Assembly: GCA_026874595.1 (NCBI GenBank)
Contig: CM049316.1
Location: forward strand, 43,105,695-43,169,694
DNA from: Sipunculus nudus
Taxonomy: Eukaryota > Annelida > Sipuncula > Golfingiida > Sipunculidae
Length of the DNA: 64,000 bases
Direction of reading: 5' to 3'
Shown here: one piece after another, positions 1-13,675 of the stretch
Position numbering within the stretch: the stretch's first letter is position 1
How the letters are laid out: each line of letters opens with the position of its first letter
Program-made: the position numbers and the translations under genes
Notes under the pieces: generated by a model
What the model saw: only the letters and a program-made list of their open reading frames with translations
Database searches by the model: none
What the model was told of the DNA's origin: nothing

Positions 1-1223
1 CCGCTTAAAAGGCTTAAACTCAAAAATGGCTGCTAATATGGTCACAACAACGGCGGATTAGCTAATTATTTATTGTTGTGGTGTTATCACGTGTAAGTAA
101 TTTTCACAGGTCCCCCCCCCCTCCGGTAAAAGAACGAAACCAATCTTTGTTGCCTCCCGAAATGTCTAGTAAACCATCTGGAACAAAACGGTGGGCCCAG
201 CGTATAAAATACGTGGTTACCAAGGGCCTCAGGACGTGCCTCATATATAAATGAGAGTTATTACAATAACCTTTATAGCAGCGAGATAGGGTTATCAGGA
301 CCTTAGACTAGATGGTTGACATTTTGATTTAAAAGGCATGTTAAATGTACAAAACGACTGCTGATATGGAAAAATAAAAGCCGGATCTTCCATTAAGTGG
401 TCACTCACATGTATATCATTTAGATACTGCGTTATTGGACCTTTCAGTGTAACCCTTCCCTAAGTGGCAGAAAGAAATAATTTCTTTTGTTTCCCAATGT
501 GTCTCTTAAACCCAATTTGTGGTCGCACCATATAAAATCAAAAGGTGGCGTCCAGTTTTGGCGCACATAATAACTATTTCTTCAAAAGTTTAGGTGTAAC
601 AGGTACTCTTTTATTAAAGCGTTTTTAATGAGTCTTTAACCGGAGATCTCTTATAGATTAGTTGAAATTTAAGGCGTACGTTAAAGTTAAAATACCTGAA
701 AATATGGCAGTAAAAAAATTAATTAGTTCATTAAAGTTTAGAAACATGAAGGTCATTTTCATATATGCTACTATACTTGACCATGGTGCATTTGTTTTGT
801 AAACATACCATGTGTAAGCAACTTCTTTATTTTGATTTTCAGTAAAAAATACCTTATTTGAAATAATAAACATTTAAAATTTCATTTTATATACTGTGCT
901 TTTAGTTGCTTAGAAAAACATTTGTGTTCTTATCATATTGTAAACTGATCATATGTAATATTTAATTGAAAGAATACGTAAAACATTCGCCCTCCTTCAC
1001 TGATTTATAAAAAATATACCGAAGAATGAAAAAACTCAACTGCAATTTTCAGTTAACATCTAAAATGTGCTTAAGAAGAGTTATAAGAAAGTGGAACAGT
1101 TCCTTGAACTAGAAATTTCGTTTAGTCCGTGCGGTGCGGTTATCCTTTCCCCCAAACTGTATCCTAAGTATATAGAGATGGGTCCAAGGGAAAAGCTAAG
1201 GTGACGGACTAGTTTTAGGTGTC
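1..1223. other. AT-rich intergenic DNA, 3' flank of the receptor locus
   Basis: I see no supported gene. A short poly(C) tract lies near 112-122. On the minus strand, AATAAA-like hexamers (TTTATT on plus) near 825 and 609 lie 400-600 bases beyond the receptor stop codon and could be old polyadenylation signals, but nothing else supports them. A 71-codon minus frame at 658-873 has low-complexity composition and no domain signature. Confidence 0.5.
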
Positions 1224-4200
1224 CTACCTGTTTAGAGATGTTCTTCCTGTTCGTTTCCTTTTTCGGTTTTTCTTGATGTTGCGAAAAGCAGACAAAGTGT
1301 ATAAAAAGGGATTGAGTGCTGAATTTATGGGTAGAAATACCACAGCCAGCCTGACCGAAAACTTAGGATAAACGAGGTGATAACAATAGGCATCCAACAG
1401 GGACAGTCTGACACGACGATCAAAACTAACCGTTGTGCCATTTCCATTTCTTTGTCGTCTGCAACCAGGTTTGCTGCTTTTCTAGTTTTGTACGAAACAC
1501 AGTAAATGTAAATGTACGTGTTGAGGAGGAAAACGCTCCCCGTAACGTTAAATAACAAGAAAACGAAAGTAGAGTATTCCCATCCCTGTATCTTGCCTGA
1601 TGTTATGTTGAAAAATAGACATGCTCCGTTTCTTATATAGTGTTGGCCAAAGTAAGACAACCCAAAGAACGGTGGGACACTTAGAATGAAGAATAAAATC
1701 CAACCGAGTAATATGATCAACACGGTTGGTTTACGGGATAAACGTTTTATGGTAACCGGGAACGTAAGTGCAACCAAACGGTCAGCTGTTATTACCACGA
1801 GCATGAAGACAGACATCTCATTTGACAATGTTGACAATTGGCTGCAGCTTTACACCATCCGCCTGCAAGCCACTGGTCAGCGTAGAAAACGTATTTTCCT
1901 TGGTAGACAACGTCAGCAGATGCAATTATCTGAAAATAAACGCCCATTAGAAAATCCGATATCGACAAGTTGATAATAAAAATTGAGGCTGCTTGCTTAC
2001 TTTTTGCCACAAGTCGCACCGCAATAACAGTAATATTGCCAACTAAAGCTGCTATACTAAATATCCATATAACAACCCGCAAAAATTGATTTTCCATCAG
2101 ATCATCACAAGAAGAAAAGGCGTCACCTTTTGGTGTGCATTCTGTGACGTTGGTAGCAAAGCAGCAAATTTTAAATTGACCCGTGTGTAATTCATCAAGT
2201 GTAAGGCTGTCAAACATATTTTGAGACACATTTTGAATTTGAATTCCCTCTATGTTTAACCACACAAGGTTTTCAAGCCCTTTCCATGCCGAAGCAGACA
2301 AATGTGAAATACGATTATTGGCAAGGGATAGGCGTTTGATACCTTTGAGACCAAAAAAAACTCCCATTGGCGATTTCTTTTAAAACAGGCCTTTTGTGAT
2401 GACCCTCAACAGATTTTGACGGAAGTTCAAGAGTAAAAGATTGGCGAGATTAGCAAAAAGGTCAGACTCAATGGCACGAATACTAATGTTTGCTAGCTTA
2501 AACCTTCCTAGATAAACAAAATCTTTAAACCAGAGCCTTACTGATGTGTCTGTGGTCGTAGCCAACTGCAGCGACCTAATATCAAATGGCATGTTTGGTA
2601 ACGTGTGATTAGCGGGATCGATACATATAGCTGATCTTCCTTTGCAAACACATCCACGTGGGCATTTCCTAAATGGACATAAGGCCTCGTCATCAAAAGA
2701 TTTTTTACAATGCACAACCCCATCACACACAAATTGCTGGTCTAGGCATATCCCTTCCTTACTACACTTAAACAGACCTGGGCAACTCAAGTTGTTACAG
2801 TTAATTTCATCTTGGCCATTCGGACAGTCCGGCATTCCTTTACATACTTTGTGAATGGGGATACAGTAGGAGTCAGCGCATTTAAAATTACCTGGGCATT
2901 CAAATGACTTACACTTACGTAAATGGTCGCCATCGATGAGATGTACCCGTACTCACTGACGTCATACATACACGCAGTATGGCGTTCAAAGCAAAGCACA
3001 TGATCCATTCGACAACGAGAAAGAGTGCCAGTGGTTGAAGGACAAAAAGGTTCGAAGTTACTCACTTGTAGGGTTCTCTCTTTTCGGTAATCAGTTTCTT
3101 TCCTTTCCCCCCTCTTCACATCTCTAATTTCCATTTTTTCGTCCTCCTGGGCAGCTTTCTTGCAATCTGCTCTCATGTTTTGTATCAAAGGTTCAGGCAA
3201 GCATTCTCCATAATTACACCTAAACGTGTCACATGTTGATTTTCGAAGGTAATTCGGTTTCTCATCCGAAAGATCCATACATTCTGTAAAATAATTGCCA
3301 AACTTGTAACTTTCAATGCATTGACATTATAACATTTGGAGTGGTTATAGGGACATAACGACACTGTGCAATTCTTTTCATCTGAATTGTCGTGGCAATC
3401 CTGAGTAAAGTCACAATATTTAGAAAAAGGAATCTGTTGACCATTTTCACAAGTGAAAACCTCGTCCGTGCAAAACTTTTCCATTTCATCTTCTCCTTCC
3501 AAGCAATCGGCCTTACCATCACACACATGGATTTCAAGGATACATGTTTCGTCCTCGCACATGAACTGACCAGGGCCACAAGAATTGTCCACAGTCAGCG
3601 AATCCGTTTCGCATAATACATTTATTGCTTGTGTTGTTTCACTACCTGCAGGTGTCATCCGTGTAATCCACTTACCTTTTGATTCTTCGTAGACAATGAT
3701 GTCACAGTCACCTATCAATATATTTCCGTACTCATTCCTATGGAGCCAAATGTGAAGAAGTTCTGTTGGAAAACTCTGAACGTTTCTTACCATGATACCG
3801 TTAAATTTGGTACACATATCTCTTGCTACCGATCAGTTGATTGTCCTGTCAATTCGGCCGGTACTTGATACAAGTCTGTAACAATGCCCCTGCATCTGGT
3901 TGTACCCAGATGGGCAGCGTTTAGTTCCAGTTATTAATTTTGTTACGTTATTTATGTTTTCTAGAAAAATACTGCTCTCATCGTATTTCTGGTTTTGTCT
4001 TCGTCTCATATTTGTTTGGTTGTACAGATTGCTTGTATTTTTTGCTGGGTATTCGCAGATAAACGAGGCATCCGGATATGGAAAGTTGCATGGAATACGG
4101 ATCCAATGAGTAGGCATGGAAGGAGATACAAGAATCATCGCGGTACACGGAGTTAAAGGATCATTGTCAGGTTGTAATAAGAAAGGTGTTGCAAATGTTA

Positions 4201-4304
4201 CTTCGTCTTTTTAAAAACTCTTCTGGGACGATCTGTGTCTTGGTTAGCTGAGGTCTGTACCACTCAGTAAAGATGGCAGGGGTATCATCGGTCCATCGGT
4301 CATC
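1224..4304 (-). pseudogene. Receptor 3' part: lectin domains, LDLa repeats, LRR and 7TM
   Basis: The exon opens after an acceptor (attgaccag, 4,305) with DDRWTDDTPAIFTEW, completing the C-type lectin domain begun at 14,553 (GLLRSDE joins to DDRWTD in phase). After a shift near 4,178 the domain ends with HWIRIPC and FICEYP. A second lectin domain starts CPSGYNQMQGHCYRL and is cut by TGA at 3,833-3,835. LDLa repeats follow (FMCEDETCILEIHVCDGKAD, NSDEKNC, CPGNFKCADSYCIPIHKVC, LFKCSKEGICLDQQFVCDG), with shifts near 3,300 and 2,935. Then come an LRR N-cap (KCPRGCVCKG), leucine-rich repeats (LKGIKRLSLANNRISHL) with a TAA at 2,380-2,382, and seven TM helices: TM1 with LVGNITVIAVRL, ITADRL at the TM3 end, and NPFLY in TM7 at 1,299-1,313 after a shift near 1,345. 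The last frame ends at TAG 1,224-1,226. Confidence 0.75.
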
Positions 4305-6024
4305 CTGGTCAATTAGAAAAAGACTATCAATGAAACAATGACGTGTGTGTGTGTAAGGGAGGGGGTGGGGAGTGGGGGATGGGGGGGGGGGGCTGGGTTT
4401 CGGGGCAATTGGTCTGACCCATCCACAGTTTGGACAATCCTGAAAGGATGAGTACAAATTGAAGTAATTTTCCCCTTTTATATAAATATGAGGTCATGAT
4501 AATGAAATTTCTTTATCCGTAAAAAAAGATACATGTTTTATGCCCTCCTGGGCCTTCTTTAGGTTAAACGAGAACAATATGTGACGTTAATGCGACTCTC
4601 CCCAACAAATCGTATCCACGGGACCTACAAATTTCTCATGTGATATCAAGGGATGACCTAAATAAATTCTTAGAAACCTTGACATGCCTAAAATGGCATT
4701 TCATTGAAATTAAGTCATTGGTCATTAAGGAAAAGTGCTTATAATATCCGCAAATAATTGTTGGTCCTGTGGCCAACCCTGAAATTTTAAGTTTTGATGC
4801 CAACCCCCCCCCCCCCCCCCCCCCACTGGTCATTGTAAGGTTTGATGCCATTTACTGCTAAAATAATACAGAGAGATGCTATTTCAAGACAGTACCCTTC
4901 TGGAAAAGTGTCCAAAAGGCATGAAATCGGCAATTTACTAAACAAACCTCTGTATATGTATATTTCAAAATATATGGGTAAATATTCCAGGATATACTCT
5001 TGGAAATTGTTATATAGAGAAATGTACACTGAAACTCTATTTCAAAGTTTTAATCTTCAAATTTAAAAATAAAAAGTTTTAAATATAAAATGGCATATAA
5101 TTTAAAAACCTTACTGTTATTTTGGATATAGAGAGGCAAGATTAGTCCTAATCCTCAATTTATTTAGCCGAATGGAATAAAAATGTTATTTTTGAAATTC
5201 AACTTATTTCAAGCCTAGACGTTAACAATTTTAAGCCACTTAAAGTAACTAAATAAGTATTTATTTGTTTATAATTAGTGTATACATTAGCTTTTGGGGC
5301 GGAGTTAAACTTTGATGTATACATTCCATAAAACGGTATAGGGCATTTTGTTTGTATTTTTCGTATTTTTTACTGAAATGAAGTTACAAATGTAAATATT
5401 TAGAATTAATAGGTATTTTAAAATTAAATTCATAAATAAAAAAATCACAGGATTTAAAGTCTTAATGGCATTTGCAAAAAAAAAAACCCTGCAGAATCAA
5501 TTGAACAAATCCAGTTTAATAAATACTTTCATCAGATACTAAAACTATGTATACATTTAGGATGTATATATATTTTTTTATTGTTTTGTGACCCAGGCAT
5601 TACGTGAGAAAAATACCACTAACTTAAAAAAAATGAAGTGGTGCGTCAGAAGTAATCGCTTAACTAAAGCGATAAAGTTATTTTTATCTTAAATGGGGTA
5701 GAATTAGGAAAATGTTGCTGTTATTTCTGCATACATGGCGCCTGAATATTCTGTTATATATAACCATTTGGGCACATCAAATGGAACAAGTGACCCAGGG
5801 GTCATGACGCTCAGCTGACCAGGAAGACATTGACAAAAGTAATTTTATAATCTGAATGTCAAATTTGAATGAAATACTTTTTCCAAACTTGACCTTTTGT
5901 ATAAAATCATCCAATATTCATTGGGGTACTATGGAGCTCTGTAGCATGAAGGATATGGGTAACAGACACCTATTTTCAAGGTTTACAAGATGACTTTTCA
6001 GGGGTCTCCCAGCATGTCAAAAAA

Positions 6025-6735
6025 TAAAATTCTAGGTCCAGTTATTATGATTTGTGCACTGTTAACAAATCCAAATGTTTATTCTGGGGGGTATTTCAAG
6101 GCCGCATAGGATGAAGGATATGGGTAACAGAGATGTAATTTCAGGTGCACAAGGAGACTTTTCAGGGGCCTCCCAGCATATCAAGAAAAAAGATTCTAGG
6201 TCAAGTCATTATAATTTGTGCTCTGTTAACAGATGACCAAATCTTTTTTCTCGGGAGTACTTCGGAGCCCCAGAGCATGAAGGATATGGGTAACAGGGAC
6301 CTTATTTCGGGTTTCCATGTAGACCTTTTATGGGCTTCCCTGGAGGTGAGGACAGAAGATTCTAGGTCCAGTCATTTTGATTTGTGCCCTGTTGATATAT
6401 GACCAAATCTTTATTCTGGGGGGTACTTCAGAGCCCCATAGCTCACAGAATATAGGTAACAGGGACCTTATTTCGGGTTTCCATGTAGACCTTTTATGGG
6501 CTTCCCTGGAGGTGAGGACAGAAGATTCTAGGTCCAGTCATTTTGATTTGTGCCCTGTTGATATATGACCAAATCTTTATTCTGGGGGGTACTTCAGAGC
6601 CCCATAGCTCACAGAATATAGGTAACAGGGACCTTATTTCGGGTTTCCATGTAGACCTTTTATGGGCTTCCCTGGAGGTGAGGACAGAAGATTCTAGGTC
6701 CAGTCATTATGATTTGTCCCCTGTTTACAGATGAC
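6025..6735 (+). repeat. 166-bp tandem repeat, about four units
   Basis: The anchor TTCTAGGTC recurs at 6,031, 6,195, 6,361, 6,527 and 6,693, spacings of 164-166 bases. The units at 6,377-6,542 and 6,543-6,708 are identical by eye apart from a base or two at the end, so this expansion is recent. The unit corresponds to one half of the ~339-bp unit found downstream, with the half holding GGTGGCGCCACC missing. Confidence 0.85.
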
Positions 6736-9700
6736 CAAATGTTTAAAGATCACAAAAGTAGAGAAAAAAAAATCATAAAAAATTAAAAAAATATAGATGG
6801 CGCCACCAATCTCCAGAAATTGATGAAACACTCCATGATCAATATCCATGCAAAGAATCATGGTGATTAATGCATTAGTTGTTCAGATACTTGAGCTTTT
6901 GTATTAAATTTTGCATTATTCTGGGGGGTACTTCAGAACCCCATAGCTCAAAGAATATAGGTCACAGTGACCTAATTTCAGGTTTACAAGGAGACTTTCC
7001 ATAGACCTCCCAGGATTTCAAGTAAGAAGATTCCCGGTCTAGCGGTTACGATTTGTGCCCTGTTAACAGACAGACGCCTGGATGGCCGGACGGACGACGG
7101 ACAAAAGTTGATCCCTACAGCTCAGATGACTTTCAGTCAGCTGAGCTAAAAATTGAAAAAATACAGGTAGCGCCACCAGAATGCAGAAACTGATGAAACA
7201 TTTCATGATCAATATCCATGCAAAGAATCATGGTGATCAATATAATAATTGTTCAGATACTTGAGCTTTTGTATCAAATTTTCCATTATTCTGGGGGGTA
7301 CTTCGGAGCCCCATAGCTCAGAGGTTATGGGTTACAGAGACCTAATTTCAAGTTTTTAAGGAAACTTTTCATGGGCCTCTCAGCATGTCAAGAGAGAAGA
7401 TTCTAGGTCCAGTTGTTACGATTTGTGCCATGTTAACAGATGACCGCATCTAATGAGGTCTCAAAAATAGAGAAAAAAATTCGTAAAAATTAAAAAAAAT
7501 ACAGGTGGCGCCACCATACTGCAGAAACTGATGACACATCCCATGATCAATATCCATGCAAAGAATCATGGTGATCACTGCAATAGTTGTTTAGATACTT
7601 GAGCTTTCGTATCAAATTATCCATTATTCTGAGGGATACTTCAGATGACTTACAGTCAGCTGAGCTAAAAACACTTAATGGTCAATATCCATGCAAAGAA
7701 TCATGATGATCTCCGTATTAGTTGTTCAGATACTTCAGCTTTTGTATCAAATTGTCCATTATTCTGAGGGATACTTCAGAGTCCTATAGCTTGAAGGATA
7801 TGGGTAACAGAGACCTAATTTCAAGTTTCCACAGGCACTCTTCATGGGCCTCCTTGCATGACAAGAATGAAGTTTCTAGGTCCAGTTGTTGCAATTTGTA
7901 CCCTCTTGATAGATAACCACATCTTCAAAGGTCTCGGAAAAAGAGAAAAAAAAAATCGTAAAAATTTGAAAAAAATAGAGGTGGCGAACCCTCTCTGCAG
8001 AATCCGATGGAACAGCTCATGATCAATATGTATGCCAAAAATCATGACCATCAGTGTTGTAGTTATTGAGATACTGCACTTTTTGTATCAAATTTTCCAT
8101 TATTCTGGGGGGTATTTTGGAGCCATACAGCCTAAAAAATATGGGTAACAGAGACCTAATTTCAGGTTTCCATGGAGAATTTTCATGGGTCTCCCTGTGT
8201 GTCAAGAATGAAGATTCTAGGTCCAGTTTTTATGATTTGTGCCCTGTTAACAGATGTTCTTATCTTTAAAGGTCTCAAAAATAGATAAAACATTCGTAAA
8301 AAAAACCCGAACAAATACAGGTTGTGCCACCAGTCTGCAGGAACTGATGAAACACCTCTTGATCAATAGTTATGCCACAAATCATGACCATCAGTGATGT
8401 AGTTATTGAGATATTGAAGTTTTTGTATGAAATTTTTGACTACTCTGAGGGGTACTTTTGGGCCCCATAGCTCGAAGGATATGGGTAACAGAGACCTAAT
8501 TTCTGGTTTCCAGGGAGACTTTTCATAGGTCTCTCAGTGTGTTGAGAATGAAGATTCTAGGTCCAGTCGTTACGATTTGTGCCATGCTAACAGATGACAG
8601 CATCCTTAAAGGTCTCAAAAATAGAGGAAGAAATCGTAAAAAAATCAAACAATATAGGTGGCGCCACCAGTCTGCAGGAACAGATGACACATCTCATGAT
8701 CAATAGTTATGCCACAAATCATGACCATCATTCAAGTAGTTAATGAGATATTGAAGTTTTTGTATGAAAATTTTTACTTTTCTTGGGGGTACTTTAGGGC
8801 TCCATAGCTCGAAGAATATGGGTAACAGAGACCTAATTTTGGTTTCCATGGAGACTTTTCATAGGTCTCTCAGTGTGTCGAGAATGAAGATTCTAGGTCC
8901 AGTCGTTATGATTTGTGCCACGTTAACAGATGACAGCATCCTTAAAGGTCTCAAAAATAGAGGAAAAAATCGTAAAAAATCAAACAATACAGGTGGCGAC
9001 ACAAGTCTGCAGGAACTGATGGAACATTTCATAATCAATATGTATGCCAAAAATCATGACCATCAGTGATGTAGTTATTGAGATATTGAAGTTTTTGTAT
9101 GAAATTTTTGACTACTCTGGGGGGGGGGTACTTTGGGGCCCCATAGCTCGAAGGATATGGTTAACAGAGACCTAATTTCTGGTTTCCAAGGATATTTTTC
9201 ATGGACCTCTTAGTGTGTCAAGAATGAAGATTCTAGGTCCAGTCGTTACTATTTGTGCCATGCTAACAGATGACAGCATCCTTAAAGGTCTCAAAAATAG
9301 AGGAAAAAAAAACGTAAAAAAATCGAACAATAAAGGTGGCACCACCAGTCTGCAGGAAGTGATGACACATCTCATGATCAATAGTTATGCCACAAATCAT
9401 GACCATCAGTCAAGTAGTTAATGAGATATTGAAGTTTTTGTATGAAATTTTTTACTTTTCTTTGGGGTACTTTGGGGCTCCATAGCTCGAAGAATATGGG
9501 AAACAGAGACCTAATTTCTGGTTTCCATGGAGACTTTTCATAGGTCTCTCAGTGTGTTAAGAATGAAGATTCTAGGTCCAGTCTTTACGATTTGTGCCTT
9601 GTTAACAGATGTTTACATTTTGAAAGGTCTCTAAAAATAGAGAAAAAAATTCGTAAAAAATTGAACGATACAGATGGCGCCACCAGTCTGCAGGAAGTGA

Positions 9701-10352
9701 TGGAACATCTCATGATCAATATGTATGACAAAAATCATGACCATCAGTCAAGTATTTAATGAGATTTTGAAGTTTTTGTTTGAAATTTTTTACTTTTCTG
9801 GGGGGTAGTTTGGGGCCCCATAGCTGGAAGAATATGGGTAACAGAGACCTAATTTCTGGTTTCCATGGAGACTTTTCATAGGTCTCTCAGTGTGTCGAGA
9901 ATGAAGATTCTAAGTCCAGTCATTACGATTTGTGCCTTGTTAACAGATGTTCACATTTTTAAAGGTCTCAAAAATAGAGAAAAAAATTCGTAAAAAATCG
10001 AACAATACAGGTGGCGCCACCAGTCTTCAGGAACTGATGGAACCTCTCATGATCAATATGTATGCCAAAAATCATGACCATCAGTCAAGTAGTTAATGAG
10101 ATATTGAAGTTTTTGTATGAAATTTTGGACTTTTCGGGGGGGTACTTTGGGGCCCCATAGCTCGAAGGATATGGGTAACAGAGACCTAATTTCTGGTTTC
10201 CAAGGAGATTTTTCATGGACCTCCCAGGATGTCAAGTAAGAAGATTCCAGTTCTAGCGGTTACGATTTGTGCCCTGTTAACGGACAGACGGCCGGACGGA
10301 CGACGGACAAAAGGTGATCCCTATAGCTCAGATGACTTTCAGTCAGCTGAGC
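6736..10352 (+). repeat. ~339-bp tandem repeat, about ten diverged units
   Basis: The anchor CTAGGTCC recurs near 7,403, 7,878, 8,218, 8,557, 8,893, 9,233, 9,572 and, as CTAAGTCC, 9,910; from 7,878 the spacing is 336-340 bases. Each unit contains a GGTGGCGCCACC palindrome or a mutated form (6,797; 7,169; 7,506; 8,658; 9,676; 10,012), then CTGCAGGAACTGATG, CATGATCAATATG, TTGAGATATTGAAG, a GGGGGGTACTT tract and GTTAACAGATG. The array is strictly head to tail and more diverged than the 166-bp stretch. Confidence 0.85.
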
Positions 10353-10355
10353 TTA

Positions 10356-13215
10356 TAAAACGATTTGAAAATATCTTAACAGAACTGTGAGAAACACATG
10401 AAGAACTAGACTTAATAATTACAGGAGACTCAAATGCCAAGGTGGGAAATATAAAAGACTATTTAGAAAATGACAACTTAAAACATTTATTAGTGAATGA
10501 ATACTCTGGAGATAATTGTATTTCTCCAAGAAAATCCAAAAGAGAAAGTTATTAACAAATTTGGGCACTCACTTAAAGAATTGTGTATAAATTTAAAATG
10601 GCAGACTTGCACCAGATACAGATGGGAATATGACATATATGCCATCCAAAAGGGCATCACTTATTGATTATATTATAGTCATTTTTTGAGATTTTTAATA
10701 ACTTTAAATCTTTTGAGGTTTTAAATAATGACACATCTGATCATTTCCTAGTTACTGCAACATTTGAAATAATTGAATTTTATATAAATCAAAGCAATAA
10801 AGCAGAAGATATAATAGAAAGGAACCAATATCGAAAAAGGAAAACACTGATTATCAACCAATACAGGATCAATATGTTTTTAAGAAAATTGACACTTTTC
10901 AAAACCATATGTTAAATGATATTGAAAAAAGTGCTTCTCTGTTACAAAATTTATTTGAGTACATAGGTATACATGTCATCATTTGAGAAAAAAAACAGTG
11001 GTACGGCAAATGAATTAATATACAAGCAGCCAAATTGGTGGACAGAATAATGTTCAAATATGAAGAGAGAAAAATACAGAGCTTTAAATAAATTCAGAAT
11101 CTCAAACAGCGAAACTGATTTTATCAAATATAGAATAGTTTAATAAAAAATTAAAGAAATATGTAAATGCATAAGATAAAAAATAATCGTTCACTTATAA
11201 GGGACCTACAACAATGTAGAACTTTAAATGATTTGTTTAGGAAGATTACAGTAGCAAAGGGAAAGAATGTAAGCAGTAACAACACAAAAGATAAATGGGT
11301 CAAATATTTTAAATGTTTGTTCACAGAGAATTTTTATTCTATAGATAAGGACTTTGTAAAGTACATTGATGAATATAAATTTCACGATGTTAACTCAGAT
11401 GAACTCTTAGATAATATTAATATGGATGTAAAACAAGAGGAACTAAAGAAAACTTTATTGGATATGAAAAGTGTTTGTAGATGGGATCACTGTTGAATTA
11501 TTGAAAGAAAACCAAACTCTTTTAGCACCATTATTAGAATGTTTCTTTAATATCATTTATTCTAAAGGTGAATTCCCAGAAAAAATGATCTAAAGCAATT
11601 ATCTTTTCATTATATAAAAAGGGCTCCACCAATGATCCAAATAATTACAGGGTATCCCACTATTAAATAATGTTAGCAAGTTATTCACAAAAATTCTTAA
11701 TGAAAGATAAATTAAAGGGGCTGAAGTCAACAGTATATTTCTTGAAGAACAGGCAGGTTACAGAAGAAAATATAGTACTACAGATTATATGTTTATTCTA
11801 ATGTCTTTAATTGAATTATATCTGACCAAGAAGAAAGGAAGATTTTATACAATCTTCATCGGTTTGTCAAAAGCTTTTGATTATTGACAACACAAAATAT
11901 TATTTTATGTACTTCATAAGTGTGGGATACAAGAGAAATGTTAAATATTTTAAAGTCGATGTATGCTAAATTTCAATTATGTGTTGTTACAAAGAGGGGT
12001 TTTCAGAATATTTTTCATGTAAAATTGGAGTAAGAAAGGGTTGTATAATACGCCCACTTTTATTTACTTTCTTCATGAATAAGTTGTATTATATAATGCA
12101 GGATTTAAATCATGATATATTTGTAGACCAGGAAACACAACCTTTGACAGTGTTAATGTTCGCTGATGATATTGTTTGTTTCAGTGACACAGTTGGGAGA
12201 TTACAGAATCATAATTCATAAACTTGAATATTTATGTAACCGTTATGGAATGAAGTTGAATGTGGATAAACCTTAAGTTGTTGTATTCAGAATGGGGGGG
12301 GGGGGCATAAAGAAATATGAAAAATTGTATCATAAAGGAAGAAAGCTTGAAGGGGTCAATAGTTATAGGTATATAGGAGGGGTATTAACTTCTTGTGTGT
12401 CAAGCAATTAAAACTGTTTAAATGATAAGAAAATTCATTTTTGATAATAAATATATGTTAATGTAAAAGAATCATTCTCTCTGTTTGATTAGATGGTTGT
12501 ACCTATACTTTCATATGGAAGTGAATCATGGGGTAACAAAAAACGTGATAAAATAGAACAAGTCCACAATACATTTTTGTAAATAAGTACTTGGGATTAT
12601 TTCTTCTTCACCAAATGCTGCAGCCCTTGGTGAGTGTGGAAGATTTTCTCTAAAAATCAGATTTATGTTAAAATGTATTTCTTATTGGGTTAAATTACTA
12701 AGAATGGAAGATTATTTTTAAGCGTTTATATTCTAAATTAAATAGGCTAAATGAAGGAGGAAAGTATACGTGGGCAACACGTGGAAGATTTTCTCTGAAA
12801 ATCAGATTTATGTTAAATGTATTTCTTATTGGGTTAAATTACTAAGAATGGAAGATTATTCTTAAGCGTTTATATTCTAAATTAAATAGGCTAGATGAAG
12901 AAGGAAAGTATACGTGGGCAACAAGGGTAAAACATATATTATTTTCTTTTGGATTCGGGTATACATAGATACTTCAAGATGAGGGTTATATAAATATATT
13001 TCTGTCAATTTTCAAACAATGGTTGCATGATAATGAAAGGCAAAAATGGACAGCTAACATGGAAAGTAATGGTAGATTGAAAACATATGCTATCTTTAAA
13101 AACTTATTTAACACTGAATTATATTTATCAGCAGTTCCAAATAAGAGATTTAGAATTAGTTCAGCAAGATTTAGAACATCATCACCTAGCTTAGAAGTAG
13201 GAGTTGGGGGCAGCA
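10356..13215 (+). mobile_element. Decayed, 5'-truncated LINE (same family as the 16-20 kb copy)
   Basis: Translated fragments on plus match the minus-strand LINE at 16-20 kb. There is an endonuclease piece (DLIITGDSNAKVGN, about 10,410), a linker frame (11,167-11,496), RT motifs LYKKGSTNDPNNYR (about 11,610), VRKGCIIRPLLFTFFMN and MFADDIVCFSDTVGRLQ (11,979-12,221), and a C-terminal piece (LKTYAIFKNLFNTELYLS, about 13,070). Many shifts and stops make it inactive. The 5' end starts in the endonuclease domain and abuts the tandem array at 10,352. A G13 tract near 12,294 replaces a short glycine stretch. The 3' zinc-finger-like region is missing. Confidence 0.8.
12636..12924 (+). repeat. 145-bp tandem duplication inside the decayed LINE
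   Basis: The segment beginning gtggaagattttctct at 12,636 recurs at 12,781 with a few substitutions and runs to the tacgtgggcaaca motif, ending near 12,780 and 12,924. It duplicates part of the LINE C-terminal coding region. Confidence 0.85.
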
Positions 13216-13675
13216 AACTCGAAATTAGATCCTTTATGGAAATTGACCTCAGGACTATGTCAAGGTCAGCCAAATGCTGTGGCCCATATGTCACTGCTTT
13301 TCAGTAATTTTGAACGAAATCTTATAAAAACTCTCCTCTGGTTGTTATCGCGCTAAAGAAGATAAACACATGGATAAAACATATTTCTTTTGATTGGTCT
13401 TTATTAACATGATTTAATGTTAAGAAAGTGTGTATAATTTATTAGTGTTAATGACGACGCTCACCCGGTTAAAACAAGAACCCCCCGACGGGGCGATTAA
13501 TAATTTCACTGTGACAAATATGGAGACATTGGGTATCTTTGCAGTTGAGTGGTTTATATTTCAATAGAGAATTATTTCTCGTTATTCATTTTTGACACCT
13601 AGGATCATGTCAGAAAAGAATAAATATGTCCCATCACAACAATGAAAAGAATTATCTTGTGATTTAAAAGCAGAA

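Larger units (their letters stand above)
5809..10352. repeat. Tandem-repeat element bounded by GCTCAGCTGAC / GTCAGCTGAGC
   Basis: The block begins at GCTCAGCTGAC (5,809-5,819) and ends at the exact reverse complement GTCAGCTGAGC (10,342-10,352). Everything between is built from related repeats carrying ATTCTGGGGGGTACTT, CATAGCTC, GGTAACAGAGACCTAATTTC, TTCTAGGTCCAGT and GTTAACAGATGAC. Some units end in a GACGGACGACGGACAAAAG block followed by CAGCTGAGCTAAAA (7,060-7,150 and 10,280-10,352). Frames of 60-100 codons in this block recur with the repeat and are shifted by indels, so they are not genes. The 11-base ends could be terminal inverted repeats, but the same motif also occurs inside the block (7,136; 7,655), so the true boundaries are uncertain. 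Confidence 0.7.

Noticed and set aside
6145-9421. Series of 60-101-codon frames at 6-10 kb
   Set aside because: They are the same satellite unit read in changing frames.
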